Assembly (NCBI GenBank): GCA_019745075.1
Contig: JAIETR010000005.1
Coordinates: 53,889 to 117,888 of the forward strand
DNA length: 64,000 nt
Reading direction: 5' to 3'
From: Qipengyuania sp.
GTDB taxonomy: Bacteria; Pseudomonadota; Alphaproteobacteria; Sphingomonadales; Sphingomonadaceae
Shown: piece by piece, positions 52,840-62,696 of the stretch
Numbering within the stretch: position 1 is the first letter of the stretch
Layout of the letters: each line of letters begins with the position of its first letter
The notes under the pieces: model-generated
Database searches by the model: none
Seen by the model: only the letters and a program-made list of their open reading frames with translations
Told to the model about the DNA's origin: nothing
Translations under genes and position numbers: made by a program

Positions 52840-53050
52840 CTTACCCTGTCTAGCCAGGACAGTCAGCCCGTCCAACGAAAGAAAACGGGCGCGGGTGCCC
52901 TCGAAATAGGGCGGGCGAAATACCCCCTTGCGGCTCTCGTCTCCTGCTCCGACAGCAAGGCACCGCCGGAACTGCTCCTTGAGCGCGGGCTTGGCGACTT
53001 GTTTATAGTTCACAACGTCAGAAATACGATCGATACGGTCGCCATGATGG
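52840..53050 (+). pseudogene. Beta-carbonic anhydrase fragment
   Basis: KYPLAALVSCSDSKAPPELLLERGLGDLFIVHNVRNTIDTVAMM covers the beta-carbonic anhydrase core around the first zinc ligand (C-S-D-S-R/K) and the GLGDLF block. Neither the N-terminal start nor the downstream H-x2-C zinc motif is present. The remnant ends about 45 bp before cusC. Confidence 0.65.
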
Positions 53051-53092
53051 GGACCACGCGGAGCCCCGCTTCTGGCTGGAAGGTGAAGACGA

Positions 53093-54493
53093 ATGAACGC
53101 AACTCACTTGGCCGGTGCCCCGCGCTCAGAAACCTGCAAGTCTAGCATGTCCCGAAGTCCCAGGGCCTGCCGCCCTGCCGTCACCCGGCAGGCGATACGA
53201 ACGCTAGTGCGCCATGTCGCGGTCGCTGTCATAGCCTGCTCCTGGCTACTTGGCGGGGCGGTCACGGCGCTCGCCATCGAAGCTTCCGCGCCGGCGCTGC
53301 GGGCCGACCCTGTCCGCGCCGGGCCGCTCCTTGGCCTCAACGAGGCGATGGAGATCGCGCGCGGCGACCAGCCGGCGATCGTCGCTTTCGAGCGCGAGGC
53401 CGTCGCTTCCGAGCAGGCGGCGGTCGCTGCACGCAGCCTGCCCGATCCCCAGGTCATCATCGGCGTCCAGAACTTCCCGGTCACGGGCATGGATGCCTTC
53501 AATCCCGTCCGGGCCGAGATGACCATGTACACCATCGGCGTGATGCGCGAGCAGGTCCGCCGCTCGCGCCGCGAGGCCGAGGCCGCACGGCTCTCCGCGG
53601 ACGCCGCCGTCAGCCGCTTCGAGGGCTCGGCCCAGGAGCGCAAGATCCAGCGCGACGTGATGATCGCCTGGCTCGAGGCCGTCGAAGCCTCGGCGAGGCA
53701 GCGACTCCTGACCCAGATCATCTCTGACCTCCGGACAGGGCGCCAGGTGATCGAGGCCGGCATTCCGACCGGCTCCTCGACTCCTGCCCTCGAGCTCCAG
53801 GCGCAGGCCGAAATCGCGCTTGCCGAGAGCCAGCTCGCGGAGGCCCAGGCTGCCGAGGCGCGCGCCCGCGGCGAGCTCGGCCGCTGGATCGGTGCCTCGG
53901 CCGAAAGGCCGCTTCCCGACCGTCTTCCCAGCTTACGCCCGGCTCCCGGTCTGGCGCCCGACTTCACGACGCACCCGGAGGTGCTCGCCGCGAATGCGCA
54001 GGAGCAGGCGCAGCGGCGGCAGGCGGATGTCGCCCGCACCGAGCGCCGGCCAAGCCTCAGCTGGCAGGTGATGGCGGGGATCCGGCCTTCCTATGGCCAG
54101 ATGGCCAGCGCCCAGGTGAGCATCCCGCTCCAGATCAACCGGCGCGGCCTCCAGGACCGGCGGATCGCCGAAGCCGACGCCCGGGCCGATGCCGCACGAT
54201 TGCGCGCGGAAGACCGGCGGCGCGAGCTTGGCGGCCAATACCGGTCGGCCCTCGCCCGCTTTTCCGGGGCCGAGGCCCAGATCGCTGTTCTTCGGGGCCG
54301 CGCGATCCCGTCGCTCGAAGCCTCGTTCAAGGCGGCGGAAGCTCGCTATGCCGGCGGCCCGGGGACGCTCGAGCTGCCGCTCACCATCGTCCGCCGCTAC
54401 GTCGAAACCAATGTTCAGCTGGTCGAACAGGAGGGCGCCAGGGCGCGCGCCGCCGCCGAGCTGATCTATCTCGCCGGGGAGCCCAGTCAATGA
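53093..54493 (+). CDS. cusC: CusC/CzcC-type outer-membrane efflux protein
   Basis: 466 residues. An N-terminal hydrophobic stretch (HVAVAVIACSWLLGGAVTALA) acts as signal sequence, then the two TolC-type repeats: ARGDQPAIVAFEREAVASEQAAVAARSLPDPQVIIGVQNFPV and later HPEVLAANAQEQAQRRQADVARTERRPSLSWQVMAGIRPSYGQMASAQVSIPLQIN. It forms the outer-membrane channel of the efflux system. A second ATG at 53147 is an alternative start. The stop overlaps cusB by 4 bp. Confidence 0.88.
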   Translation: MNATHLAGAPRSETCKSSMSRSPRACRPAVTRQAIRTLVRHVAVAVIACSWLLGGAVTALAIEASAPALRADPVRAGPLLGLNEAMEIARGDQPAIVAFEREAVASEQAAVAARSLPDPQVIIGVQNFPVTGMDAFNPVRAEMTMYTIGVMREQVRRSRREAEAARLSADAAVSRFEGSAQERKIQRDVMIAWLEAVEASARQRLLTQIISDLRTGRQVIEAGIPTGSSTPALELQAQAEIALAESQLAEAQAAEARARGELGRWIGASAERPLPDRLPSLRPAPGLAPDFTTHPEVLAANAQEQAQRRQADVARTERRPSLSWQVMAGIRPSYGQMASAQVSIPLQINRRGLQDRRIAEADARADAARLRAEDRRRELGGQYRSALARFSGAEAQIAVLRGRAIPSLEASFKAAEARYAGGPGTLELPLTIVRRYVETNVQLVEQEGARARAAAELIYLAGEPSQ

Positions 54494-55818
54494 TCCGCAA
54501 CCGACTGATCACCATCGTTCGAACCGTTCGCGACCGGCCCGCGCTGATCACCGGGTTCGCTCTGCTGCTGGCGCTGGTCTCCGGCTTTGCCGGTTACATG
54601 CTCGCAGCCGGCAGCCGCGGCGAGCAGACGACGGCCGACAGTCCCGATCGCCGGATCCTCTATTGGTACGACCCGATGGTTCCCGGCGAGCGCTATCCCG
54701 GTCCGGGCAAGTCGTCGATGGGAATGGAGCTCATTCCCAAATATGCCGACGAAGCGGGGGCGGGCGGCGCAGTCCGGGTGTCGGCCGAGGTCCGCCAGAA
54801 CCTCGGGGTCCGGACGGCCCGGGTCGCGTTCGGCAACCTCTCTCCTTCCATTTCCGCAGTTGGGCGGGTCGAGGTCGATGAGCGGCGGATCGCCGAGGTG
54901 CAGACGTTGACTCCAGGCTTTGTCGAGCAGCTCGCCGTGCGCGCCGTCGGCGAACCGGTTGGGCGCGGAATGCGCGTCGCGACCGTCTACTCACCCGAAC
55001 TCTACGGAGCGCAGCAGGAATATGTGGCGCTGCTTAACATCCGGAGCAGCGCGATCACGCCCGGCCTCAAGCAGGCGGCGCGGCAGCGGCTTGCCTTGCT
55101 CGGACTTCCCCAAGGCGCGATCCGCAGTCTTGAGCGGAGCGGCGAGCCACAGCGCAGCTACGCGGTGTTCGCACCGCGCTCCGGCGTCGTCACCGCGATC
55201 GGCGCACGGCCCGGCGCCAAGGTCGAGCCGGGCCAGTCGATCGTGACCCTGGCCGATATTTCGCAGGTGTGGGTCGTGGCGGAAGTGCCCGAAGCCTCGA
55301 TGGGGCAGGTGCGAGTAGGCCAGCCGGCCGTGATCAACTTCCCAGCCTACGCCGAGGAACCGCGCCCGGGCCGGATCGATTATATCTTCCCTACGCTAGA
55401 CCTGGAAGCGCGCACGGGCCGCGTGCGAGTTACCCTCGCCAATCCCGGCGTCCGGCTGAAAATCGGCATGTTCGCCCAGCTCAGCATCGCCGGCACCCCA
55501 ACCGGCGGGCTGGTCGTCCCGGCCGAGGCCGTGATTTCGACCGGCAAGCGCAATGTGGTGATCGTTCAGCGGAACAATGGCTTCATCCCGGTGGAGGTCG
55601 AGCCAGGCCGGACGGTCGGCGACATGACCGAAATCCGGCGCGGGCTCGCTCCCAATGACATCGTCGTCGTCTCCGGCCAGTTCCTGATCGATTCGGAAGC
55701 CTCGCTCGCCGGCCTGATCGAACGGCTTCGGCGGGTCCCGCCTTCCGGCTCCAAGCCTTCGGCACCGGCTCCGGCCGAGCGCGGCAATCCCCAGCCCGCC
55801 GCGGGACCGACCCGATGA
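54490..55818 (+). CDS. cusB: CusB-type periplasmic adaptor with metal-binding domain
   Basis: 442 residues. N-terminal membrane helix ([21 protein letters not shown]), then the heavy-metal-binding motif [33 protein letters not shown], which in CusB binds Cu+/Ag+ through methionines, then a barrel-sandwich hybrid ([40 protein letters not shown]) and a C-terminal membrane-proximal domain. The Y-D-P-M form favours copper/silver over zinc/cobalt. Overlaps both neighbours by 4 bp. Confidence 0.9.
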   Translation: MIRNRLITIVRTVRDRPALITGFALLLALVSGFAGYMLAAGSRGEQTTADSPDRRILYWYDPMVPGERYPGPGKSSMGMELIPKYADEAGAGGAVRVSAEVRQNLGVRTARVAFGNLSPSISAVGRVEVDERRIAEVQTLTPGFVEQLAVRAVGEPVGRGMRVATVYSPELYGAQQEYVALLNIRSSAITPGLKQAARQRLALLGLPQGAIRSLERSGEPQRSYAVFAPRSGVVTAIGARPGAKVEPGQSIVTLADISQVWVVAEVPEASMGQVRVGQPAVINFPAYAEEPRPGRIDYIFPTLDLEARTGRVRVTLANPGVRLKIGMFAQLSIAGTPTGGLVVPAEAVISTGKRNVVIVQRNNGFIPVEVEPGRTVGDMTEIRRGLAPNDIVVVSGQFLIDSEASLAGLIERLRRVPPSGSKPSAPAPAERGNPQPAAGPTR

Positions 55819-58800
55819 TCGAGCGGATTATCCGCTGGTCGGCGGCCAACCGTCTCCTCATCCTCCTCGCCGCGGCGTTCCTCACCGCCGGCGGGTTGTT
55901 CGCGGTCAGCCGGACGCCGCTCGACGCGCTTCCGGACCTGTCGGACGTCCAGGTGATCATCCGCACGCCCTATCCGGGCCAGGCGCCGCAGATCGTCGAG
56001 AGCCAGGTGACCTATCCCATCGCGACGACCATGCTGTCGGCGCCGCAGGTGAAGGCTGTGCGCGCCTTTTCACTGTTCGGCGACAGCTTCGTCACAGTCA
56101 TCTTCGAGGACGGGACGGATCTTTATTGGGCCCGGTCGCGGACGCTCGAATATCTGAACCAGGCGGCCGGGCGGCTTCCACCCGGAATCACCCCCGCGCT
56201 CGGGCCCGACGCCACCGGCGTCGGCTGGGCCTATCAGTATGCACTGGTCGATCGCAGCGGCCGGAATGACCTCGGCCAGCTTCGGGCGCTCCAGGACTGG
56301 TTCCTCAAATATCAGCTGAAGGCAGTGCCCGGGGTCGCCGAAGTCGCCAGCGTCGGCGGCATGGTCCGCGCCTTCCAGGTCCAGGTCGAGCCCGAGAAGC
56401 TCCAGCTCTACCGGCTTTCGGTCAAGGAAGTGATGGACGCGCTCAGGACCGCCAACAATGAGACGGGCGGCTCGGTCATCGAGCGGGGCGAGGCCGAATA
56501 TATGATCCGCGTCGGCGGCTATTTGCAGAGCCTCGTCGATTTCCGCGACATCCCCCTGAAGGTCAGCGCCGCGGGCGCGCCGGTGACCATCGGCGATATC
56601 GCCAGGGTCCAGATCGTCCCGGATTTCCGGCGCGGCGTCGCTGAACTCAATGGCGAGGGCGAGGTCGCGGGCGGGGTGATCGTCGTGCGGGCCGGGGCCG
56701 ACACCAGATCGGTGATCGATGCGGTCAAGGCCAAGCTCGACGAATTGAAGCCGTCGCTGCCTTCCGGGGTCGCGGTGGTTGCCGTCTACGACCGCAGCGG
56801 CGTGATCGACCGGGCGGTCGAGAATCTGTGGGAGAAGCTGGGCGAGGAGTTTCTGGTCGTCGCGATCGTCTGCGTCATCTTCCTGCTCCACCTGCGCTCG
56901 GCGCTGGTGGCGATCATCACCTTGCCGCTGGGCGTGCTGGCCGCGTTCATCGTGATGTATTTCCAGGGGATCAACGCCAATATCCTCTCCTTGGGCGGGA
57001 TCGCGCTGGCGATCGGCGCGATGGTCGACGCCGCCGTAGTGATGATCGAAAATGCCCACAAGAAGCTCGAACATGCCGAGGAGGAAGAAGGCGAGCTAAG
57101 CGAAGCCAGACGCCGCAAGGTGCTGGTCGAAGCTGCGGTCGAGGTCGGCCCGGCTTTGTTCTTCTCGCTCCTGATCATCACCCTCTCCTTCCTGCCGGTC
57201 TTCTCGCTCGAGGCGCAGGAGGGCCGGCTGTTCAAGCCGCTGGCGCTGACCAAGACCTATTCGATGGCCGCCGCCGCCGGCCTGTCGGTGACCCTGATCC
57301 CGGTGCTGATGGTGATGTTCATCCGGGGCCGGATCCGGCGTGAGGCCGACAATCCCGTCAACCGCCTCCTGATCGCCGCCTATCGCCCGGGCCTCGCCTG
57401 GGTGCTTCGCCGGCCCAAGGTGGTCCTCGGCCTCGCCGCGGGCGCGCTCATCGTCACCGCGCTGCCGATGGCGAAGCTCGGCGGCGAGTTCATGCCGGCG
57501 ATCGCCGAAGGCGACCTGCTCTACATGCCGACCGCCCTTCCCGGCCTCTCGGCGTCGAAAGCTTCCGAGCTGCTGCAGGTCACCAACCGGATGATCAGGA
57601 CCGTACCGGAAGTGAAGAGCGTGTTCGGCAAGGCCGGGCGCGCCGAGACCGCGACCGACCCGGCGCCGATCGAGATGTTCGAGACGACCATCCAGCTCAA
57701 GCCCGAGAGCGAGTGGCGGCCGGGCATGACCACCGAGAAGATCATCGCCGAGCTCGATTCAAAGGTGCGGGTGCCGGGCCTTGCCAACGTGTTCGTCCCG
57801 CCGATCCGCAACCGGATCGACATGCTGGCGACCGGCATCAAGAGCCCGGTGGGCGTCAAGGTGACCGGGCCCGACCTTGCGACGCTCGACCGCATCGGCG
57901 CCGACATCGCGCGGGTGGTCAAGACGGTTCCCGGCACCAGCTCGGCGATTTCCGACCGGATCCTCGGCGGGCGCTACATCGACATCCGCGTCGATCGGTT
58001 GGCGGCCGCCCGCTACGGCCTGTCGATCGAGGACGTCCAGAACACCGCCGCGGCCGCGGTCGGCGGGATGCCGGTCGACGAGAAGATCGAGGGTCTGGCC
58101 CGCTTCCCGATCAACGTCCGCTTCCCGCGCGAGACCCGAGACAGCGTCGAGGCGCTTCGGGCCCTGCCGATGGTCACCACCGGGGGATCGATCGTGCCCC
58201 TGGGCGCGGTCGCCTCGGTCGAAGTCGCCGGCGGGCCGGTGATGGTCAAGAGCGAGAACGCCCGCCCCTCGGCCTGGGTCTATGTCGATGTGCGCGACCG
58301 CGACCTGGTCGGCTTCGTCGACGAAGCCCGCCGGAAGGTGTCCGCGCAGGTCAAAATGCCGCCCGGTTATTCGCTCGTCTGGTCGGGCCAGTTCGAATAT
58401 GCCGAGCGCGCCGCGCAGCGGCTGATGTGGATCGTGCCGTTGACCATCGGCATCATCTTCCTTCTGCTCTACATGGCGTTTCGGCGTGCCCGCGAGGCCC
58501 TGATCGTGCTCCTGACCTTGCCCTTCGCGCTGGTCGGCGGCATCTGGCTGATCTTCCTGTTCGGCCATGCCGTATCGGTGGCAACGGCCGTCGGCTTTAT
58601 CGCGCTGGCCGGCCTCGCCGCCGAGTTCGGCGTGGTGATGCTGGTCTATCTCGACCGGTCGATCGAGGAGCGGATCCGAAAGGGCCGTTTTTCTAACGAC
58701 GGGGATCTCGACGAGGCGCTGATGGAGGGCGCCGTGCTGCGCGTACGCCCCAAGGCCATGACCGCCGCGGTGATCCTGGCCGGCCTGTTCCCGCTGCTGA

Positions 58801-58979
58801 TCAGCACCGGCACCGGATCGGAAGTCATGCAGCGGCTCGCCGCGCCGATGGTCGGCGGGATGATCACCGCGCCATTGCTGTCGCTGTTTGTCATCCCGGC
58901 GATTTACAAACTACTCGGCTGGAAGCGGTTCGCTCGGGAAGAAGAGGCGTCGATCGCGCCGACGCTACAGCCAGCATGA
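55815..58979 (+). CDS. cusA: CusA-type heavy-metal RND efflux pump
   Basis: 1054 residues, 12 membrane helices with two large periplasmic loops. HME-family features: [44 protein letters not shown], the TM4 motif [43 protein letters not shown] and [22 protein letters not shown], all as in the Cu+/Ag+ branch. It drives metal out of the periplasm using the proton gradient. No CusF or two-component regulator is adjacent. Confidence 0.93.
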   Translation: MIERIIRWSAANRLLILLAAAFLTAGGLFAVSRTPLDALPDLSDVQVIIRTPYPGQAPQIVESQVTYPIATTMLSAPQVKAVRAFSLFGDSFVTVIFEDGTDLYWARSRTLEYLNQAAGRLPPGITPALGPDATGVGWAYQYALVDRSGRNDLGQLRALQDWFLKYQLKAVPGVAEVASVGGMVRAFQVQVEPEKLQLYRLSVKEVMDALRTANNETGGSVIERGEAEYMIRVGGYLQSLVDFRDIPLKVSAAGAPVTIGDIARVQIVPDFRRGVAELNGEGEVAGGVIVVRAGADTRSVIDAVKAKLDELKPSLPSGVAVVAVYDRSGVIDRAVENLWEKLGEEFLVVAIVCVIFLLHLRSALVAIITLPLGVLAAFIVMYFQGINANILSLGGIALAIGAMVDAAVVMIENAHKKLEHAEEEEGELSEARRRKVLVEAAVEVGPALFFSLLIITLSFLPVFSLEAQEGRLFKPLALTKTYSMAAAAGLSVTLIPVLMVMFIRGRIRREADNPVNRLLIAAYRPGLAWVLRRPKVVLGLAAGALIVTALPMAKLGGEFMPAIAEGDLLYMPTALPGLSASKASELLQVTNRMIRTVPEVKSVFGKAGRAETATDPAPIEMFETTIQLKPESEWRPGMTTEKIIAELDSKVRVPGLANVFVPPIRNRIDMLATGIKSPVGVKVTGPDLATLDRIGADIARVVKTVPGTSSAISDRILGGRYIDIRVDRLAAARYGLSIEDVQNTAAAAVGGMPVDEKIEGLARFPINVRFPRETRDSVEALRALPMVTTGGSIVPLGAVASVEVAGGPVMVKSENARPSAWVYVDVRDRDLVGFVDEARRKVSAQVKMPPGYSLVWSGQFEYAERAAQRLMWIVPLTIGIIFLLLYMAFRRAREALIVLLTLPFALVGGIWLIFLFGHAVSVATAVGFIALAGLAAEFGVVMLVYLDRSIEERIRKGRFSNDGDLDEALMEGAVLRVRPKAMTAAVILAGLFPLLISTGTGSEVMQRLAAPMVGGMITAPLLSLFVIPAIYKLLGWKRFAREEEASIAPTLQPA

Positions 58980-59012
58980 GCGGCAGGTTCCCCTCCTGGC
59001 GCCGCAACGTAT

Positions 59013-59026
59013 TTGATGCAGGTCAA
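59013..59026. promoter_or_regulatory. FNR-like box of the porin-cytochrome operon
   Basis: TTGAT-GCAG-GTCAA, one mismatch to consensus, the closest match in the window. It lies 51 bp before the porin ATG, in the 98-bp gap after cusA. Confidence 0.65.
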
Positions 59027-59077
59027 CGCACTCACCAACGGTGCTGGATACACAGTTCGCGCAACCGGGTGGTGGCA

Positions 59078-60451
59078 ATGATTCAGGCTTGGAAGCGCAT
59101 CCAGTTGAGAATGGCGACGTTGCTCGGCGCGACCCTTGCTCTCGCCATGGCGGCAAGCCCGGTTCAGGCACAGGCTGCAGACGACCCGGCTCTACTCAGC
59201 CGGATCGAGGAGATGGAGCGCGAGCTCGCGGCCCTCAAGGCGCAAGTCGCTGAAACGCCGGCCACCCCCGGGTCGCTGGAACAAGTCCAATCGGCGACCG
59301 TTCCCTCACGCCCCGAATCGCTCTCCCGCCGCCTGACCTTGCCGGACTCGCCCTTATCGGGCAGCCGTCTGCTCATCGCCGGCTATGCCGACGCGGGGAT
59401 GACTATCTCGGACAAGGAAAGCGTCGGCGGGATCAACTTCATCGCAGGCACGTTCAATCCCGCGCTCTTTTTCCAATATGGCGACTGGCTGCTGTTCGAA
59501 AGCGAAGCGGAAATCGAGATCGCCGAGACTGGCGAAACGGGATTCACACTCGAATATTCCCAGCTCGATCTGCTCCTGCACGACAATGCGACGCTCGTCA
59601 TCGGAAAATTCCTGAGCCCGGTCGGCCAGTTCCAGGAACGGCTGCACCCGAGCTGGATCAACCGCCTCGCCGACGCGCCCGCCGGTTTCGGCCATGGCGG
59701 AGTGCAGCCCGGTGCCGAGGCCGGCGTACAGCTTCGCGGCGGCGTCCCTCTCGGCCGCTCGCGGTTAAATTACGCATTGGCGGTCGGCAACGGCCCGCGT
59801 CTCGATCCTATGGGCGAGGTGATGACCGAGGGATTCGGCCGTGACGACAATCGCAACAAGGCGATCAGCGGCCGGATCGGCTTCCTGCCCCTGCCCTATG
59901 TGGAGCTGGGCGCTTCGTTTCTTCGAGCGAAGGTGGAAGGCGCGACCGGCGAGGCCGGGGAAATTGAGTCGGGGGGTCTGGCGATTGCGTCCGGGGTCGA
60001 GGGTGCCAACGGACCGGTGCTCCCCGCCGTGCGCTATTCCCTGTGGGGAGTCGATGGGGCCTATACGCGCGGCCCTTGGGACGTGCGCTTCGAATATCTC
60101 AGGGGAGTCAGGAATGCGATCCCAATCGAGGATGAAGAAATGGAGTCTCTCCCACGCTTGAGAAAGGAAGCCTGGTACGGTCAGATCGCCTATCGGCTGT
60201 CGGGATTGACTCAGCACCGCATCCTGCAGAATTTCGAGCCGGCGATCCGCTACGGGCGATATCAGGTGCGCGGCCTCGACAAACTTGCCGAAGAGACGGC
60301 CGAAAGACGCCTCGACTTTGGGCTCAACTATTGGTTCGCGCCGGCAGTCGTCCTCCATAGCGCAGTGCAGCTCCGGAAATTCACCGCGCGCCACGAGGAT
60401 GAGGTAAACAAGGACACGCGGCTGCTGCTGCAATTGGCTTACGGTTTCTGA
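59078..60451 (+). CDS. Outer-membrane porin, OprO/OprP-like
   Basis: 457 residues from ATG 59078; signal peptide MATLLGATLALAMAASPVQAQA, then a short coiled-coil segment (LLSRIEEMERELAALKAQV) typical of trimeric porins, then a beta-barrel (FNPALFFQYGDWLLFESEAEIEIAETGETGFTLEYSQLDLLLHDNATLVIGKFLSPVGQFQERLHPSWIN) ending in Phe. It would let a solute or a reductant into the periplasm. The start further upstream at 58976 is rejected for lack of a signal-like N-terminus. It heads an operon with two c-type cytochromes and has its own FNR-like box. Confidence 0.8.
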   Translation: MIQAWKRIQLRMATLLGATLALAMAASPVQAQAADDPALLSRIEEMERELAALKAQVAETPATPGSLEQVQSATVPSRPESLSRRLTLPDSPLSGSRLLIAGYADAGMTISDKESVGGINFIAGTFNPALFFQYGDWLLFESEAEIEIAETGETGFTLEYSQLDLLLHDNATLVIGKFLSPVGQFQERLHPSWINRLADAPAGFGHGGVQPGAEAGVQLRGGVPLGRSRLNYALAVGNGPRLDPMGEVMTEGFGRDDNRNKAISGRIGFLPLPYVELGASFLRAKVEGATGEAGEIESGGLAIASGVEGANGPVLPAVRYSLWGVDGAYTRGPWDVRFEYLRGVRNAIPIEDEEMESLPRLRKEAWYGQIAYRLSGLTQHRILQNFEPAIRYGRYQVRGLDKLAEETAERRLDFGLNYWFAPAVVLHSAVQLRKFTARHEDEVNKDTRLLLQLAYGF

Positions 60452-60474
60452 TTCATGGCGAAGGAGTCCCGACG

Positions 60475-61113
60475 ATGAGAGGATCGGTCACGCTGATAGC
60501 TAGCCTGCTCCTGTTCGCAACCGCGGCCGCGGTTTCCCGGGACGCCGGTCGCGCCGCGGCCGCCGCCCCCGCCGCCCCGGATACCGGCGCGCTAAGCCGC
60601 GGTGCCAAGGCTTGGGCGGAAAATTGCGGCGTCTGCCATAATTTGCGCTCGCCGGACGAGTTCGGCGATGTTCAGGCCGAGGTTGCGGTCGCGCATATGC
60701 GGGTGCGCGCTCGGCTGCCGGGCGATGTCGCCCGGGATATTCTCGCCTTCCTTCAAGCGAGCAACGGCCGGCAGGCGGCAGCGATCGCTCCGGCCGCTCC
60801 GCCAACCAGTTCGACAGTCGCGTCGGCTGGCGCCGTCGGCGACCCGGTTCGCGGCGCCCAAATCTATCAGGAAACCTGCGTCGCCTGTCACGGGCCGAAC
60901 GGCAAGGGCGCGCTTGACGGCGTGCCCGACCTGACCGACCCTGCGGGGCGCCTCGCGCAGGCAGACGAAGTCGTGCTACGCCACATGATTGACGGGCTCC
61001 AGAGCCCCGGATCGCCGATGCCGATGCCCCCCAAGGGCGGCAATCCCGACCTGAGCGATCAGGACATGCGCGACGTCCTTGCGCATCTACGCAAGGACTT
61101 TGCGGGGCGTTGA
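60475..61113 (+). CDS. Periplasmic dihaem c-type cytochrome
   Basis: 212 residues. Signal peptide, then two haem sites: CGVCH near residue 52 and CVACH near residue 140, the second domain being a standard class I fold with a distal Met in the SPMPMPPKGG region and a DMRDVLAHLR C-terminal helix. The first domain is shorter. It is 23 bp after the porin gene and 25 bp before another cytochrome gene, so one transcription unit is likely. Electron partners unknown. Confidence 0.85.
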   Translation: MRGSVTLIASLLLFATAAAVSRDAGRAAAAAPAAPDTGALSRGAKAWAENCGVCHNLRSPDEFGDVQAEVAVAHMRVRARLPGDVARDILAFLQASNGRQAAAIAPAAPPTSSTVASAGAVGDPVRGAQIYQETCVACHGPNGKGALDGVPDLTDPAGRLAQADEVVLRHMIDGLQSPGSPMPMPPKGGNPDLSDQDMRDVLAHLRKDFAGR

Positions 61114-61138
61114 AAGCGAAGGAATGAGGAGAAGTGAG

Positions 61139-61555
61139 ATGAAAATCGCGTTTGCAAAAGGGACGGTGAAGCTCGGGGTACAGCTTGCCACCGCCGCCGC
61201 GGTCATCCTGCCGATGATCGCCCTCACGCCTTTGGCCAGGGCCGCGCCCCCAGCGCCCGCGAACGGTTCGGCGCTCTACAAGGCCCAGTGCGCGATGTGC
61301 CATTCGACCATCTCCGGCCGGAACATGCTTGGGCCAAGCCTCGCCGGGGTTGCCAACCGCAAGGCGGGATCGGTCGCCGGCTTCGCTTATTCCCCGGCGA
61401 TGAAGAAATCGAAGCTCAAATGGGACAAGGCGACGCTGGACCGGTACCTCGCCGACCCGCGCAAGACGGTTCCTGGCACCAAGATGATCTATGCCGGGCA
61501 GAAGGACGCCGCCAAGCGCGCCGCCCTGGTCGCCTATCTGATGACTCTCAAGTAG
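61139..61555 (+). CDS. Class I c-type cytochrome
   Basis: 138 residues with signal peptide (KLGVQLATAAAVILPMIALTPLARA). Haem motif CAMCH near residue 52, GPSLAGVANRKAGSVAGFAYSPAMKKSKLKWDKATLDRYLADPRKTVPGTKM, with the distal Met in the P-G-T-K-M block, as in mitochondrial-type cytochrome c. GAGGAG sits 8 bp before the ATG. Last gene of the porin-cytochrome operon. Confidence 0.88.
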   Translation: MKIAFAKGTVKLGVQLATAAAVILPMIALTPLARAAPPAPANGSALYKAQCAMCHSTISGRNMLGPSLAGVANRKAGSVAGFAYSPAMKKSKLKWDKATLDRYLADPRKTVPGTKMIYAGQKDAAKRAALVAYLMTLK

Positions 61556-61710
61556 ATTGAGTCCCCGGGCAAGGGTTGATCCGTCAATCTCGTCAAATTC
61601 GGCTGCCGAACTCTTTGATAACGTCGTTTGCATAACCAGATCCCCGCCATGCGCGCGTCACGCAATCCCCACGGCCGAACAGAAATACCTCACCATCTTC
61701 TCTGGCGGTT

Positions 61711-62463
61711 GCCCGTATCGCCCGCTACGACGTCGACAGCGGGCGCGAGTGCGGCGGGGCGATCGCCGATCTGGGCGATCTGCCGCTCGACGGTCTGACG
61801 ATCGAGGAAGCGACGCTGCTGATCCGAAACCGGGTGGCCGACAGCGTCGCGCGCCATCCCTCGACCTTGCTAATCGGCGGCAACAACGCCGTGACGCGAC
61901 CGGGCTTGCACGGCATGGCTGCAGCCGTCGGACTCGACCTCGAAGCTGTCGGCCTGATCACGCTCGACGCGCATTTCGACATGCGCTCGACCGCCGACGG
62001 CCTCGCCAACGGCAATCCCGTCCGCGCGCTGCTGGAAGATGGCCTTCCCGGTCGCAACATCGTCCAGATCGGGCTGGCGCCTTTTGCAAACAGCAGAGCG
62101 ATGCATGACGACGCACTGGCGGCGGGCAATCTGGTGGTGACGCTGGCCGAGTTCGAGCGCATCGGCGTAGCAGCCAGTGTCAGCCGCGCGCTCGACCGCC
62201 TTTCCCACTGTTCGGCGATCATGGTCGACTGCGACATCGACGTGATCGATCCCAGCCAGTTTCCTGCCGCTCCCGGTGCGCGGGCAGGGGGCATGGCGGC
62301 GCGCGACTTCTTCGCCGCCACGCGCCTTCTGGCGGCGCAGCCTCTGGTGAAGGTGATCGACCTCACCGAATGGGACCCGCCGCTCGACCCCACCGACCTC
62401 AGCGCGCTGACCGCCGGCCGCTGGTTGGCAGAGGTCGTGGCGGGCTTCGACGCCCGGACCTGA
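61711..62463 (+). pseudogene. Arginase-family ureohydrolase, N-terminally truncated
   Basis: From about 61711 the frame encodes RYDVDSGRECGGAIADLGDLPLDGL, then TLLIGGNNAVTRPGLHG, LITLDAHFDMR, MVDCDIDVIDPSQFPAAPGARAGG and VIDLTEWDPPLDPTD, the arginase/agmatinase/formimidoylglutamase core with its Mn ligands (DAHFD, DxDxxD), but with N in place of H in the first GG-x-H motif (GGNN). The usual first 50-60 residues are missing and no in-frame start exists near 61711. Sequence from 61556 to 61710 has no gene. Probably cut when the neighbouring segment arrived. Confidence 0.75.
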
Positions 62464-62533
62464 GGCAGAGGCTGTTCGCTCGGTAGCCACTGCCCGCCCT
62501 GGCGATGCAACCCGGACGCGCCTGGATTGATCT

Positions 62534-62553
62534 GGCTGGTAGCGGAGGAGGGA
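62534..62553. mobile_element. Proximal att core within the tRNA-Met 3' end
   Basis: The 20-bp sequence shared with copy A (25633-25652), and over 17 bp with copy B (28696-28712). It covers the CCA, acceptor strand and the end of the T-arm of the tRNA gene, the usual target of tyrosine integrases. Confidence 0.75.
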
Positions 62554-62613
62554 CTTGAACCCCCGACACGCGGATTATGATTCCGCTGCTCTAACCGGCT
62601 GAGCTACTCCGCC
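62537..62613 (-). tRNA. tRNA-Met (CAU), elongator type
   Basis: 77-nt cloverleaf on the minus strand: acceptor GGCGGAG pairing with CTCCGCT, D-loop AGCTCAGCCGGTTAGAGC, anticodon stem GCGGA-ATCATAA-TCCGC with anticodon CAU, T-arm GGGGGTTCAAGTCCC and encoded CCA. It starts with G rather than the unpaired initiator base and resembles alphaproteobacterial elongator tRNA-Met; a tRNA-Ile with modified CAU is possible but less likely. Confidence 0.92.
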
Positions 62614-62696
62614 CCAGGGGCCTGTCGCGCAGGGCCGGGCCCTCGCGAGGCGGCGCGTTTAGGGCGCTGGCGGCGTGGGGTCAATGCGCCAAATCG

